DNA of 64,000 nucleotides from Pseudoxanthomonas sp. GM95 (lineage in GTDB: Bacteria > Pseudomonadota > Gammaproteobacteria > Xanthomonadales > Xanthomonadaceae), in the NCBI RefSeq assembly GCF_900109775.1, contig NZ_FOAX01000002.1, positions 1,488,001 through 1,552,000 of the forward strand. Reading direction: 5' to 3'. The notes beneath the pieces are model-generated. The model did no database searches and was not told the DNA's origin. It worked only from the letters and a program-made list of their open reading frames with translations. This document shows, one piece after another, positions 9,642 through 20,095 of the stretch (positions are counted from its first letter, which is position 1; the number at the start of each line of letters is the position of its first letter). A program made the translations under genes and the position numbers.

Positions 9642-10859
9642 GTGTCCGACTTCCCGACCCGGATCGATTACGCCCAGGCGCTGGAGATCATCACGCGGGT
9701 CGGTGCGGCGCGCCGCCCGTCATCGCAGAGACTGGCGATCCAGCGCGTCGATGGCCGCGTGCTGGCGCAGGCGGTGACGGCCGAGTTCCCGCTGCCGCCG
9801 TTCGATAACAGCCGCATGGATGGCTTTGCCGTCCGCAGCGCCGACTTGTCGGCCGATGCGCCGACCACACTGACGCTGGTCGGCGAGCAGTTCGCAGGCC
9901 TGGACGTCGGCTTGGTGCTGCAGCCAGGCCAGTGCGCGCGCATCACCACCGGCGCGCCGTTGCCTGCGGGCGCCGATGCCGTGGTGATGAAGGAAAACGC
10001 TGCGCGCGACGGTGACCTGGTTACCGTGCCGGCCGGCATTCGCGCCGGTCATGACATCCGCCGCGCGGGCGAGGACGTGCAGGCCGGCACGCAGGTGCTG
10101 GACGCTGGCCAGGTGCTGACGCCGGCGCGGATCTCGCTGGCCGCTGCCTTGGGCCAGGCCGATCTCGCCATTTCTCCGAAGCCGACCGTGGCGGTGTTCT
10201 CCACCGGTGACGAGCTGGCCGAGCCGGGCATGCCGCTGCAACCGGGCCAGATCTACGACAGCAATCGCGATCTGCTGATGGGTCTGCTGCGCCAGCTCGG
10301 CCTGGAGCCGGTCGCCTGGCCGCGCCTGCCCGACGATCCGCAGCGCGTGGAAACCGCGCTGCGCGATGCCGCCGGTGCGTTTGATGTGGTGATCACCGCC
10401 GGCGGGGTCTCGGCGGGCGAAAAGGACCTGCTGCCCGGCCTGCTGCAGGCCCACGGTGAAGTGCATTTCTGGAAGGTGCGGATGAAGCCCGGCATGCCGG
10501 TGCTGTTCGGCGCGCTCGACCAGGCGCTGATGCTGGGCCTGCCGGGCAATCCCGTCTCGGTGCTGGCGACCTTCCTGGCGCTGGGCCGGCCGCTGCTGGA
10601 CGCGCTGCAGGGTAGGGCGGAGCCGCGACCACGCTTTACTGCGCGCCTGGCCAGCGACTGGAACAAGCCGCATGAGCGGCTGGAATTCCTGCGCGGCCGC
10701 CTGCGCAGCAGCGAAGACGGCGTGCTGCTGGTCGAGCCGAACCCGGCCGAGGCTTCGCATCAACTGCGTGGCGCGGCCGACAGCGATGCGCTGATCGTGC
10801 TCGACGCCGGTGAACGCGCCTACGCGGCGGGTACGCCGGTCACGGTGTTGCCGTACTGA
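9642..10859 (+). CDS. moeA: Molybdopterin molybdenumtransferase MoeA
   Basis: 405 residues, the usual MoeA length, with a GTG start 6 bases after der. Domain I has PLPPFDNSRMDGFAV. The MoCF domain has FSTGDEL, a GQIYDSN stretch and TAGGVSAGEKD. The C-terminal beta domain is complete. MoeA inserts molybdate into adenylated molybdopterin. It pairs with the rhodanese-MoeB fusion 28 bases downstream. No other moa/mob genes are in view. Confidence 0.95.
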   Translation: MSDFPTRIDYAQALEIITRVGAARRPSSQRLAIQRVDGRVLAQAVTAEFPLPPFDNSRMDGFAVRSADLSADAPTTLTLVGEQFAGLDVGLVLQPGQCARITTGAPLPAGADAVVMKENAARDGDLVTVPAGIRAGHDIRRAGEDVQAGTQVLDAGQVLTPARISLAAALGQADLAISPKPTVAVFSTGDELAEPGMPLQPGQIYDSNRDLLMGLLRQLGLEPVAWPRLPDDPQRVETALRDAAGAFDVVITAGGVSAGEKDLLPGLLQAHGEVHFWKVRMKPGMPVLFGALDQALMLGLPGNPVSVLATFLALGRPLLDALQGRAEPRPRFTARLASDWNKPHERLEFLRGRLRSSEDGVLLVEPNPAEASHQLRGAADSDALIVLDAGERAYAAGTPVTVLPY

Positions 10860-10887
10860 GCACGCCGTCGGCGCGATACTTGAGCGC

Positions 10888-11985
10888 ATGAGCGTTGAAC
10901 TTCTCACTCCGGCCCAGGCGCGCGCACGGCAACGTGCCGGCGCACTGTTGATCGACGTGCGCGAGGAGTACGAGCGCGCCGACGGCCAGGCCGAAGGCGC
11001 GCTGGGCATCGCCCGCGCCGCGCTGGAATCCAACCCGGCCGCGCAGCTGCCAGATCCTGCGCGTGAGGTTGTTTTGATCTGCCAGGTCGGCGGGCGCTCG
11101 CTGGCGGTGGCCCAGGCGCTGGTCGAAGCCGGCTATCGGCATGTGGCTTCGGTTGAAGGCGGCACGGCCCGCTGGATTGACGACGGCCTGCCGGTGCTCA
11201 GGCCCACGCTGGATGCGTCGCGCACCGACTATGTCGAACGCTATTCGCGCCAGCTGCGCCTGCCGCAGGTCGGCGAAGCAGGGCAGCAACGCCTGCGCGC
11301 GGCGCGCGTGCTGCTGGTCGGCGCCGGCGGGCTGGGGTCGCCGGCCGCGTATTACCTGGCCGCCGCCGGCGTCGGCACGCTGCGCATCACCGATGACGAT
11401 GTGGTCGAACGCAGCAACCTGCAGCGCCAGATCCTGCACAGCGAGGCCCGCATCGGCACGCCGAAAGTGAACTCAGCCGCGCTGGCGCTGGCCGCGCTCA
11501 ATCCCGGTGTCGTGGTCGAGCCCATCGCCCGGCGCGTCACGGCCGACAACGTCGACGCGCTGCTCGACGGCGTGGATGTGGTCATCGATGGCGCCGACAA
11601 CTTCGCCACGCGCTATCTGCTCAACGATGCATGCGTGCGCCTGGACAAGCCGCTGGTCTACGGTGCGGTCCAACAGTTCGAAGGCCAGGTCAGCGTGTTC
11701 GATGCGGGTCGTCGTCGCGGGCAGGCACCTTGCTATCGCTGCCTGTTCCCTTCGCCGCCGCCTGCCGGCCTGGCCCAGAACTGCGCCGAGGCCGGCGTGC
11801 TCGGCGTGCTGCCCGGCGTGATCGGCCTGCTGCAGGCCACCGAGGCGATCAAGCTGCTGCTGGGCATCGGCGAGTCGCTGGCGGGACGGCTGCTGAACTT
11901 CGATGCCTTGTCGATGCGCTTCCACGAACTGCGGTTAGCGGTTGATCCCGAATGTCCCATTTGCAACGCACATCCAAAGGGGTGA
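10888..11985 (+). CDS. moeB: Rhodanese-MoeB fusion: sulfur-carrier adenylyltransferase
   Basis: 365 residues from ATG 10888. Residues about 5-105 are a rhodanese domain with active-site cysteine C65 in CQVGGRS. Residues about 110-365 are a ThiF/MoeB E1-like domain with GAGGLGS (145-151), the NLQRQ arginine region, NCAEAGVLG carrying the catalytic Cys, and two zinc-binding CxxC pairs (CYRC, CPIC). It should adenylate the C-terminal Gly of MoaD (or ThiS) and may also supply persulfide sulfur. Most eukaryotic and many bacterial fusions carry the rhodanese at the C-terminus; here it is N-terminal. Confidence 0.93.
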   Translation: MSVELLTPAQARARQRAGALLIDVREEYERADGQAEGALGIARAALESNPAAQLPDPAREVVLICQVGGRSLAVAQALVEAGYRHVASVEGGTARWIDDGLPVLRPTLDASRTDYVERYSRQLRLPQVGEAGQQRLRAARVLLVGAGGLGSPAAYYLAAAGVGTLRITDDDVVERSNLQRQILHSEARIGTPKVNSAALALAALNPGVVVEPIARRVTADNVDALLDGVDVVIDGADNFATRYLLNDACVRLDKPLVYGAVQQFEGQVSVFDAGRRRGQAPCYRCLFPSPPPAGLAQNCAEAGVLGVLPGVIGLLQATEAIKLLLGIGESLAGRLLNFDALSMRFHELRLAVDPECPICNAHPKG

Positions 11986-12026
11986 GGCGAGCCGCCGCCC
12001 CCATCTGACAACTGATTCCCGACCGG

Positions 12027-12299
12027 ATGCACAAGTTCTTCAATCGAAGAGACGCCATAGAAGGCGCGCGGCTCCTCGCGATGGTGTGCTCCATGCTTGG
12101 CGTGGTGTTTATCTCCCTGGACAGCGTCGAGGGAGACGCCGTGGGATCAGTATCTGCCGTGCTCATTGTCATGGCTGCTGCGATGTCGGCTCTCGCTTGG
12201 TTTTTGTCTAGATCGGTCAGGTCATCGCTACTTCCGCTCGCTGCGGGGAGCCTGGTTGGCCTGATTTTTCTCTGCACGCTCTGGCTACTGGTGCCGTAA
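12027..12299 (+). CDS. Small hypothetical membrane protein
   Basis: 90 residues, not recognised. Three hydrophobic segments are likely: ARLLAMVCSMLGVVFISL, VSAVLIVMAAAMSALAWFL and AAGSLVGLIFLCTLWLLV. No clear ribosome-binding site precedes the ATG. It sits 41 bases after the MoeB fusion. The hydrophobicity pattern argues for a real protein, but the coding evidence is modest. Confidence 0.45.
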   Translation: MHKFFNRRDAIEGARLLAMVCSMLGVVFISLDSVEGDAVGSVSAVLIVMAAAMSALAWFLSRSVRSSLLPLAAGSLVGLIFLCTLWLLVP

Positions 12300-12424
12300 G
12301 CCTGAGTGAATTGGCCTTCGGGACCACTGCTTGAGCTGCCCACAACACCAACCGTGCAATCCTGCGCGTCGGCCTGTGCGTTAATTTATATGCACCTGCC
12401 CATTGCCCGGCTGGCGGAAACTCC

Positions 12425-12673
12425 ATGCGCACCCTGATCCTGATCCTCGCCGGCCTGCTGATCGCCACCGGCGCTGTTTTCCGTCTGCCGCCGAAGCATC
12501 GCAGCAAGGGTGCTTGGGCCTTCACCGGGGTGTGGTTGCTGGCGGTGCTGTGGAATCTGCGTACCGGGCTGGCACATGGCTATTCGTTGCAGGAAGAAGC
12601 GCCGATCCAGCTGCTGCTCTACGTGGTGCCCGTGGCGGCGGCATGGGCGCTGACACGCGTGGGGCGCCGCTGA
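12425..12673 (+). CDS. Small conserved-looking membrane protein
   Basis: 82 residues, function unknown. A membrane span opens the protein (LILILAGLLIATGAVF), a second covers GAWAFTGVWLLAVLWNL and a third covers IQLLLYVVPVAAAWAL. Third-position GC use resembles the neighbours. A GGCGGAAA stretch lies 6 bases before the ATG as a weak ribosome-binding site. Confidence 0.6.
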   Translation: MRTLILILAGLLIATGAVFRLPPKHRSKGAWAFTGVWLLAVLWNLRTGLAHGYSLQEEAPIQLLLYVVPVAAAWALTRVGRR

Positions 12674-12881
12674 CGCGACATCTCCGAGGTTTGCAACAAC
12701 GTTGATGGCGCGCCTTCGTCCGCTGGCGTGTCGATGTCTTGCACATCTGTGCGGTCAAGCCTCGTTCGCATAGCGGTTGATGTTCGCGTGATGCTGATCT
12801 GGGCGAAACACAGCGATACGCGCGATGCATTTCCGTCGCGCGATGGTCCACGATGCACAGCGCGTGGCTACACTCCCTGCC

Positions 12882-14729
12882 ATGAGTGCCGTCTCCCAAT
12901 CGAGTGAATTGATCAGCGTCGTCGCCCTGCTGGGCGCCGCGGTGGTCGCCGTCCCGTTGTTTCGCCGGCTGGGCCTGGGCTCGGTGCTCGGCTACTTGGC
13001 CGGTGGTCTGGCGATCGGCCCGTTCGGGCTGAAGTGGTTTACCGATCCGCAATCGATCCTGCACACCGCCGAGCTGGGCGTGGTGCTGTTCCTGTTTCTG
13101 ATTGGGCTGGAGATGCGGCCTTCGCATCTCTGGAGCCTGCGCCGCCAGATCTTCGGCCTGGGCACGCTGCAGATCGCACTCTGTACGGCGGCGTTGACCG
13201 GCGTGGGCCTGGCTTTCGGATTGCACGGTGCGGTGGCGTTCGTCGGTGCAGCGGGCTTCGTGCTGACCTCCACCGCCATCGTCATGCAGCTGCTGGGCGA
13301 ACGCGGCGACATCGCCCTGCCGCGCGGGCAGAAAATCGTGTCGGTGCTGTTGTTCGAAGACCTGCTGATCGTGCCGCTGCTGGCCTTGATCGCGTTCCTG
13401 TCGCCACTGCCGGCCGAAGGCGGTGAACATTCGCGCTGGGCATCGATCGGCGTGGGCATCGCCAGCTTGGCCGGCCTGATCGCTGCCGGCATCTGGTTGC
13501 TCAATCCGCTGTTCCGCCTGCTGGCGCGGGCCAAGGCGCGCGAGGTCATGACCGCCGCCGCGCTGCTGGTGGTGCTGGGCGCGGCGCTGGTGATGCAGCT
13601 GGGCGGGCTGTCGATGGCGATGGGCGCGTTCCTGGCCGGCGTGCTGCTGTCCGAGTCCACCTTCCGCCACCAGATCGAAGCGGACATCGAGCCGTTCCGC
13701 GGCATCCTGCTGGGCCTGTTCTTCCTCAGCGTGGGTATGTCGCTGGACCTGGCCGTGGTCGCCAACAACTGGAAGCTGGTGTTCGCCATGGTCATCGCGA
13801 TGATGATCACCAAGGCGCTGTGCATCTACGCCATCGCACGCCTGACCCGCAGCTCACATGGCGAAGCGCTGGACCGCGCCGTGCTGATGGCGCAGGGCGG
13901 CGAGTTCGCCTTCGTGCTCTATGCCGCTGCGGCGACTGCGGGCCTGATCGATGCGACGGTCAGCGCCAACATGACCGCCATCGTGGTGCTGTCGATGGCG
14001 CTGACGCCGCTGGTGGTGATCGGCGCGCGGCGCGTCATGCCCAAGACCAGCGCCTCGATGGAAGGCGTCGAGGAAGTCCACGACCAGAGCGGCAGCGTGT
14101 TGATCATCGGCTTCGGCCGCTTCGGCCAGGTCATGAGCCAGTCGCTGCTGGCGCGCGATATCGATGTGACCATCATCGACAACGACATCGACATGATCCA
14201 GAGCGCCGGCGAATTCGGCTTCAAGATCTTCTTCGGCGACGGCACCCGGCTGGACGTGCTGCATGCCTCCGGCGCGGCCACGGCGCGGGCGATCGCGATC
14301 TGCACGGACAATCGCGCGGTGACCAGCCAGATCGTCGAGCTGGTGCAGAGCGAATTCCCGCAGGCCAAGGTGCTGGCGCGCTCGTTCGACCGCGAGCATT
14401 CGCTGTCTTTGGTCAAGGCGGGCGTGGATTACCAGATCCGCGAGACCTTCGAATCGGCGGTGCTGTTCGGCCAGGCCGCGCTGGTCGAGCTGGGCGTGGA
14501 CGAAGACGAAGCCGCACGCAGTGCCGATGAAGTACGGCGCCTGGACGGCGAGCGCTTCGACTTGGAAGTGGCTGCGGGCGACATACGGGCGGGCCGCCCA
14601 CTAATCATCGGCAACACCCCGCCAGCCACGCCGACGCCGTTCACCGTGCCGCGCCGCGAGAGCCAGGTGCTCAATCCTTCCAGCCCGATCAACCTGGAAG
14701 AAGCGCCGGCCGAAACCCGCGGCGCCTGA
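12882..14729 (+). CDS. Monovalent cation:proton antiporter-2 family protein (KefB/KefC-like)
   Basis: 615 residues from ATG 12882. The N-terminal two thirds has about 12 membrane spans with the CPA2 signature (GYLAGGLAIGPFGL, GVVLFLFLIGLEMRPSHLW). The C-terminal third is a TrkA-N/RCK NAD-binding domain (LIIGFGRFGQVMSQSLL) followed by a tail. Relatives are glutathione-gated potassium efflux systems that acidify the cytosol under electrophile stress. No KefF/KefG partner is adjacent, so gating is unknown. The upstream in-frame ATG at 12825 would add a non-conserved N-terminus. Confidence 0.92.
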   Translation: MSAVSQSSELISVVALLGAAVVAVPLFRRLGLGSVLGYLAGGLAIGPFGLKWFTDPQSILHTAELGVVLFLFLIGLEMRPSHLWSLRRQIFGLGTLQIALCTAALTGVGLAFGLHGAVAFVGAAGFVLTSTAIVMQLLGERGDIALPRGQKIVSVLLFEDLLIVPLLALIAFLSPLPAEGGEHSRWASIGVGIASLAGLIAAGIWLLNPLFRLLARAKAREVMTAAALLVVLGAALVMQLGGLSMAMGAFLAGVLLSESTFRHQIEADIEPFRGILLGLFFLSVGMSLDLAVVANNWKLVFAMVIAMMITKALCIYAIARLTRSSHGEALDRAVLMAQGGEFAFVLYAAAATAGLIDATVSANMTAIVVLSMALTPLVVIGARRVMPKTSASMEGVEEVHDQSGSVLIIGFGRFGQVMSQSLLARDIDVTIIDNDIDMIQSAGEFGFKIFFGDGTRLDVLHASGAATARAIAICTDNRAVTSQIVELVQSEFPQAKVLARSFDREHSLSLVKAGVDYQIRETFESAVLFGQAALVELGVDEDEAARSADEVRRLDGERFDLEVAAGDIRAGRPLIIGNTPPATPTPFTVPRRESQVLNPSSPINLEEAPAETRGA

Positions 14730-14894
14730 GCCTGCGGCCGGCAACGTGCGGCGGGTCACGCCAGGTCATGACCGTGCGGCATGAGGTCATGGCGCGCCGT
14801 AGCGATCCGATCTGCGGCGCCTAACCAGTCCTTTACGCACGGCGCGCGCGGGCAGGGTGAACTCGCTCCTCCCCTGGAGAGAGGAAACGTTCCT

Positions 14895-16292
14895 ATGCAG
14901 ATCACCCTGATCGGCGCCGGCTTCTGCGGCAGCACGCTGGCCGTCGAACTGCTGCGCCAAGGTGGCCCGGACACGCGCGTCACCCTGGTCGGGCAGCCCG
15001 AGACCTTTGGCCGCGGCGTTGCCTACGGCGCGGCGCGACCGGAACATGTGCTCAACGTGCGTGCCAAAGACCTGGGTGCCGATGCGCAGGCACCGACCGG
15101 GTTCGCCGATACGCTGGCACTGGGGGAACGCGGGCGCATGGCGTTCCTGCCGCGCCTGGCGTATGGCGAATACCTGCAGTCGCATCTGCAGCAGGCCACC
15201 GAAAGCGCCAGCGGCTTTGCCCGGATCGAGGAGGAGGCCATCGGCGTGGATCGCGTGCCGGGCGGCTTCCGCGTGCTGCTGGCCAACGGCGAGGATTTCT
15301 TCAGCGACGTGGTGGTGCTGACCGTCGGCGCGCTGCCGCCGCAGCGCCTGGCGGGCGTTGGTCCGCGCCTGGCGGTGGATCCGCGCTACATCGGCTGGCC
15401 GTGGCAGGACGGGGCGATCGACAGGATTCCGCCCGGCGCGCGACTGCTGATCGTCGGCGCCGGCCTGACCATGGCCGATGTCGCGGTCACGCTGCGCCAG
15501 CGCGATCACCGTGGTCCGATCACTGCGCTGTCGCGGCACGGCTTCCTGCCGCAAGCGCATCTGGAGGTGCCGGGCGCACCGCTGGAACTGCCACCCGGCG
15601 TGCTGCAGGCGCTGCGCGATCACGACTTGCGCACCCTGGTGCGCACGCTGCGCCAGCTCTCCACCGTTGTCGATGACTGGCGCCGCGTGGTCGATGCGCT
15701 GCGCCCGCACCTGCAGCCGTTCTGGCGCGGGTTGGATCAGGCGGCACGCGCGCGCTTCCTGCGCCATCTGCGTTCGCACTGGGAGGCGATGCGGCACCGC
15801 GTCGCGCCGGCAGTGTCCAAACAGGTCCAGGCGATGCAGGCCTCGGGCCAGCTGCGCGTGCTTTCGGGGCGCCTGCTGCGTGCGCGTTTGGGCGTGCACG
15901 ACGTGGAGGCGTTGATCCGCCCGCGCGGCGGCGAAAGCACCTGGCTCGGCCACTTCGACGTGGTGATCCGCGCCACCGGGCTGGATACCGACATCGAGCG
16001 CACCAGCCATCCGCTGGTGGCGACGCTGCGCGATTCGGGCCTGCTCGGCGCAGACCCGCTGGGCTTGGGCGTGGATGCCGATCACCACCTGCAGCTGCGC
16101 GATCCCTTCGGCACGCCGGTCACCGGCCTGTACTGCCTGGGGCCGCTGCTGCGCGGTCAGCTCTGGGAGATCACCGCGGTGCCCGAACTGCGTACCGCCG
16201 CGCGCACGCTGGCCGCACGCCTGCTGTCGCAGCAGGCGCGGGCAGGGCGTGGGCATGCAACCGACGACGCGGCGCTGCGCGAGGCCGGCTGA
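14895..16292 (+). CDS. FAD/NAD(P)-binding oxidoreductase
   Basis: 465 residues from ATG 14895, preceded by a GAGAGGAAA ribosome-binding site. An N-terminal dinucleotide-binding fold (MQITLIGAGFCGSTLAVELL) is followed by HVLNVRAKD. A second nucleotide-binding motif is RLLIVGAGLTMADVAVTL near residues 180-197, and the typical C-terminal GLYCLGPLLRG follows. It belongs to the broad FAD-NAD(P)-binding family of lavishly annotated but uncharacterised flavoproteins, sometimes called hydroxyacylglutathione hydrolase-like by error. Substrate unknown. Confidence 0.88.
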   Translation: MQITLIGAGFCGSTLAVELLRQGGPDTRVTLVGQPETFGRGVAYGAARPEHVLNVRAKDLGADAQAPTGFADTLALGERGRMAFLPRLAYGEYLQSHLQQATESASGFARIEEEAIGVDRVPGGFRVLLANGEDFFSDVVVLTVGALPPQRLAGVGPRLAVDPRYIGWPWQDGAIDRIPPGARLLIVGAGLTMADVAVTLRQRDHRGPITALSRHGFLPQAHLEVPGAPLELPPGVLQALRDHDLRTLVRTLRQLSTVVDDWRRVVDALRPHLQPFWRGLDQAARARFLRHLRSHWEAMRHRVAPAVSKQVQAMQASGQLRVLSGRLLRARLGVHDVEALIRPRGGESTWLGHFDVVIRATGLDTDIERTSHPLVATLRDSGLLGADPLGLGVDADHHLQLRDPFGTPVTGLYCLGPLLRGQLWEITAVPELRTAARTLAARLLSQQARAGRGHATDDAALREAG

Positions 16293-16296
16293 TCGC

Positions 16297-17085
16297 TCAA
16301 AACGTCGGCGTGGGTCGGTCGATGAAGGTCGCCATCGTCGGCCAGTAACTCGACGCGGCCGAGAGACTGATGTGGTCGTCCTGCGCGAAGTCGACCACCT
16401 CGCGCCGCGCGGCGGGCAGGCTCGCCACCAAGGCAGCGGTGGCCGCCGCCGGCACCACCGTATCGCGGCCGGCGCGCAGTACCAGCGTCAGGCCGCGGTG
16501 GCTTGCAAGATTTCTGGCCGAATCGAAGCGCTCACGCATGAGCCAGCGTGCCGGCAGCCACGGGTAATGTAGCTGGCCGACGTGCACCAGCGAATCGAAC
16601 GGCGTCACCAGCACCAGGTGCGGCACGGCGCGCTGGCCGGCGACATACGCGGCCACGCCACTGCCGAGGCTGCGGCCGATTACATCCACGACCGCGTCAG
16701 GCTGTTGCTGGCGCACGTGGTCGTAGAGAGCCAAGGCATCACCGAACAGCGCGTCTTGCGAGGGCGTGCCGCCACTGGCGCCATAGCCGCGATAGGCCAG
16801 CAGGTAGATCGTGTGCCGCGGGAACGCGCGCGCCAGTGCATCGGCTGAATCCTGCACCCGCTCGGCATTGCCGCCGAAGTAGAGCAGGGCGCGCGATTGG
16901 CCCGGATTGAGCACGCGTCCGCGCAAAGTCACGCCCTCGCTCACCAGCTGCAGGTCGTCGCTGCGCGGTGTCACCGTGGTGAACTGCGGGTAGAAGATCA
17001 GGCTGCGCTGTTTGAAAAACACCAGCGCGCACAGCGCGCCATAGCCCAGCACGATCAGCGCGAAGGTCACCAACAGCAACCGCAT
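16297..17085 (-). CDS. Alpha/beta hydrolase, membrane-anchored
   Basis: 262 residues from ATG 17085 (MRLLLVTFALIVLGYGALCA), where the start gives an N-terminal signal anchor; the longer reading frame upstream would overlap the next gene. The nucleophile elbow is GRSLGSG. An acid residue lies in RDTVVP and the catalytic His in DDHISL, so the triad is complete. It resembles the BEM46/YfhR-type hydrolases. It faces the flavoprotein tail-to-tail with only 4 bases between stops. Substrate unknown. Confidence 0.87.
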   Translation of the reverse strand: MRLLLVTFALIVLGYGALCALVFFKQRSLIFYPQFTTVTPRSDDLQLVSEGVTLRGRVLNPGQSRALLYFGGNAERVQDSADALARAFPRHTIYLLAYRGYGASGGTPSQDALFGDALALYDHVRQQQPDAVVDVIGRSLGSGVAAYVAGQRAVPHLVLVTPFDSLVHVGQLHYPWLPARWLMRERFDSARNLASHRGLTLVLRAGRDTVVPAAATAALVASLPAARREVVDFAQDDHISLSAASSYWPTMATFIDRPTPTF

Positions 17086-17096
17086 CGGCGGGTGGC

Positions 17097-17393
17097 TCAG
17101 CCGTGCAGCTTCTGCGCGGCGGCAAAGGCGGCCAGCTGTTCGGGCGTGGCCTCGGCCTGGTGCTTGGCCTTCCATTCGGCGAAGGGCATGCCGTAAACCG
17201 TTTCGCGCGCCTGGTCCTTGGTCATCGGTGTGCCGGCGGCTTCGGCTGCTTCGCGGTACCAGTCCGACAGGCAGTTGCGGCAAAAGCCAGCCAGGATCAT
17301 CAGGTCGATGTTCTGCACGTCGCGTCGCTCGACATTGAGGTGCTGTAGCAGGCGGCGGAAGGCGGCGGCTTCGAACGGCGTGGTGTCGGTCAT
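17097..17393 (-). CDS. DUF1244 family protein
   Basis: 98 residues from ATG 17393 ([19 protein letters not shown]). It carries the family hallmark [12 protein letters not shown], with two conserved cysteines, and [19 protein letters not shown]. The family is widespread in proteobacteria and has no established function. It ends 11 bases before the hydrolase start, so the two form a probable operon running left. It is divergent from folD. Confidence 0.88.
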   Translation of the reverse strand: MTDTTPFEAAAFRRLLQHLNVERRDVQNIDLMILAGFCRNCLSDWYREAAEAAGTPMTKDQARETVYGMPFAEWKAKHQAEATPEQLAAFAAAQKLHG

Positions 17394-17442
17394 CGTGGCA
17401 ATCAGGGACAATACGGAGCCACGAACTCTACACCGCGCCTCG

Positions 17443-18318
17443 ATGACCGCTTCCGCCCCCGCCCGCATCCTTGATGGCCGCCGCATCGCCGAGGATCTCC
17501 TGGACCAGCTCAAGCAGCGGGTCGATGCGCGCGTGGACGCCGGCAAGGCGCGCCCGGGACTGGCGGTGGTGCTGGTCGGCGGTGACCCCGCCAGCACCGT
17601 GTACGTGCGCAACAAGCGTCGCGCGGCCGAGAAGGTGGGCATCGAGGCGTTCGACTACGACATGCCGGCCGGCACCACCGAGGCCCAGCTGCTGGACCTG
17701 ATCGACCAGCTCAACGCCGATCCCAAGGTCCACGGCATCCTGGTCCAGCTGCCGCTGCCGGGGATCCCGGACGCGCGCCGGCTGATCCACCGGATCGATC
17801 CGCGCAAGGACGTGGACGGTTTCCACCCGGAAAACGTCGGCCACCTGGCCCTGCGCGAATTCGGCCTGCGCCCGTGCACGCCGCGCGGCATCGTGACCCT
17901 GCTGGGTCATACCGACCAGCCGGTGCGTGGCCGCAACGCCACGATTGTCGGCGTGTCCAACCATGTCGGCCGGCCGATGGCGCTGGAACTGCTGATCGCC
18001 GGTTGTACGGTGACCAGCTGCCACAAGTTCACCCCGGCCGACGTGCTGGAAGCGCGCGTGCGCGACGCCGACATCCTGGTGGTGGCCGTCGGCCGCCCGC
18101 ACCTGATTCCCGGCGAATGGGTCAAACCTGGCGCGGTGGTGATCGACGTGGGCATCAACCGCCTGGAAGACGGCCGCCTGACCGGCGACGTGGGCTTCGA
18201 AGCTGCCGCCGAGCGGGCCAGTTGGATCACCCCGGTCCCCGGCGGCGTGGGCCCGATGACCGTGGCCACCCTGATGCAGAACACGCTGGAAGCGGCCGAC
18301 GCCAGCGACGCCGGCTGA
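17443..18318 (+). CDS. folD: Methylenetetrahydrofolate dehydrogenase / cyclohydrolase FolD
   Basis: 291 residues from ATG 17443; a longer in-frame start at 17218 overlaps the divergent DUF1244 gene and is not conserved. Visible motifs are the catalytic-lysine helix [25 protein letters not shown], and [16 protein letters not shown] near the C-terminus. The enzyme interconverts 5,10-methylene- and 10-formyl-tetrahydrofolate with NADP, supplying one-carbon units for purines. It fits with the guaB-guaA pair downstream. Confidence 0.96.
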   Translation: MTASAPARILDGRRIAEDLLDQLKQRVDARVDAGKARPGLAVVLVGGDPASTVYVRNKRRAAEKVGIEAFDYDMPAGTTEAQLLDLIDQLNADPKVHGILVQLPLPGIPDARRLIHRIDPRKDVDGFHPENVGHLALREFGLRPCTPRGIVTLLGHTDQPVRGRNATIVGVSNHVGRPMALELLIAGCTVTSCHKFTPADVLEARVRDADILVVAVGRPHLIPGEWVKPGAVVIDVGINRLEDGRLTGDVGFEAAAERASWITPVPGGVGPMTVATLMQNTLEAADASDAG

Positions 18319-18391
18319 ACAGGGGCCCGCCTGGCGGGCCGAAGCGGTCACCTTCGGCCGCATCCAACGCTGCATTCCAGTTCCGTGCTGA

Positions 18392-19909
<1,518 letters not shown>

Positions 19910-20095
19910 GCCGGCACGCTTGCGAGGCCTGCCTCGCGCGTTGCGAACACCCGGCCAAGGACGGCCGGGCCGGACGTTCCAAAGCACGGAATGTCTCGCC
20001 AGGATGGCGGCCAAGATGGAATCGAAATGGCGCGCGTGCATCTTCAAGGTGGCGCGCGTTGTCTTATCCGAAAGCTCACAGGCGCCTGAAGTCCG

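Noticed and set aside
6778..11033. Several minus-strand frames of 390-470 codons
   Set aside because: All are shadows of bamB, der and moeA.
14787..16256. 489-codon minus-strand open frame
   Set aside because: Antisense to the FAD/NAD(P)-binding oxidoreductase; composition (His/Gln/Arg-rich) is typical of a shadow frame.
17086..17283. N-terminal extension of the alpha/beta hydrolase
   Set aside because: It would overlap the DUF1244 gene in another frame; the signal anchor at ATG 17085 is the natural start.
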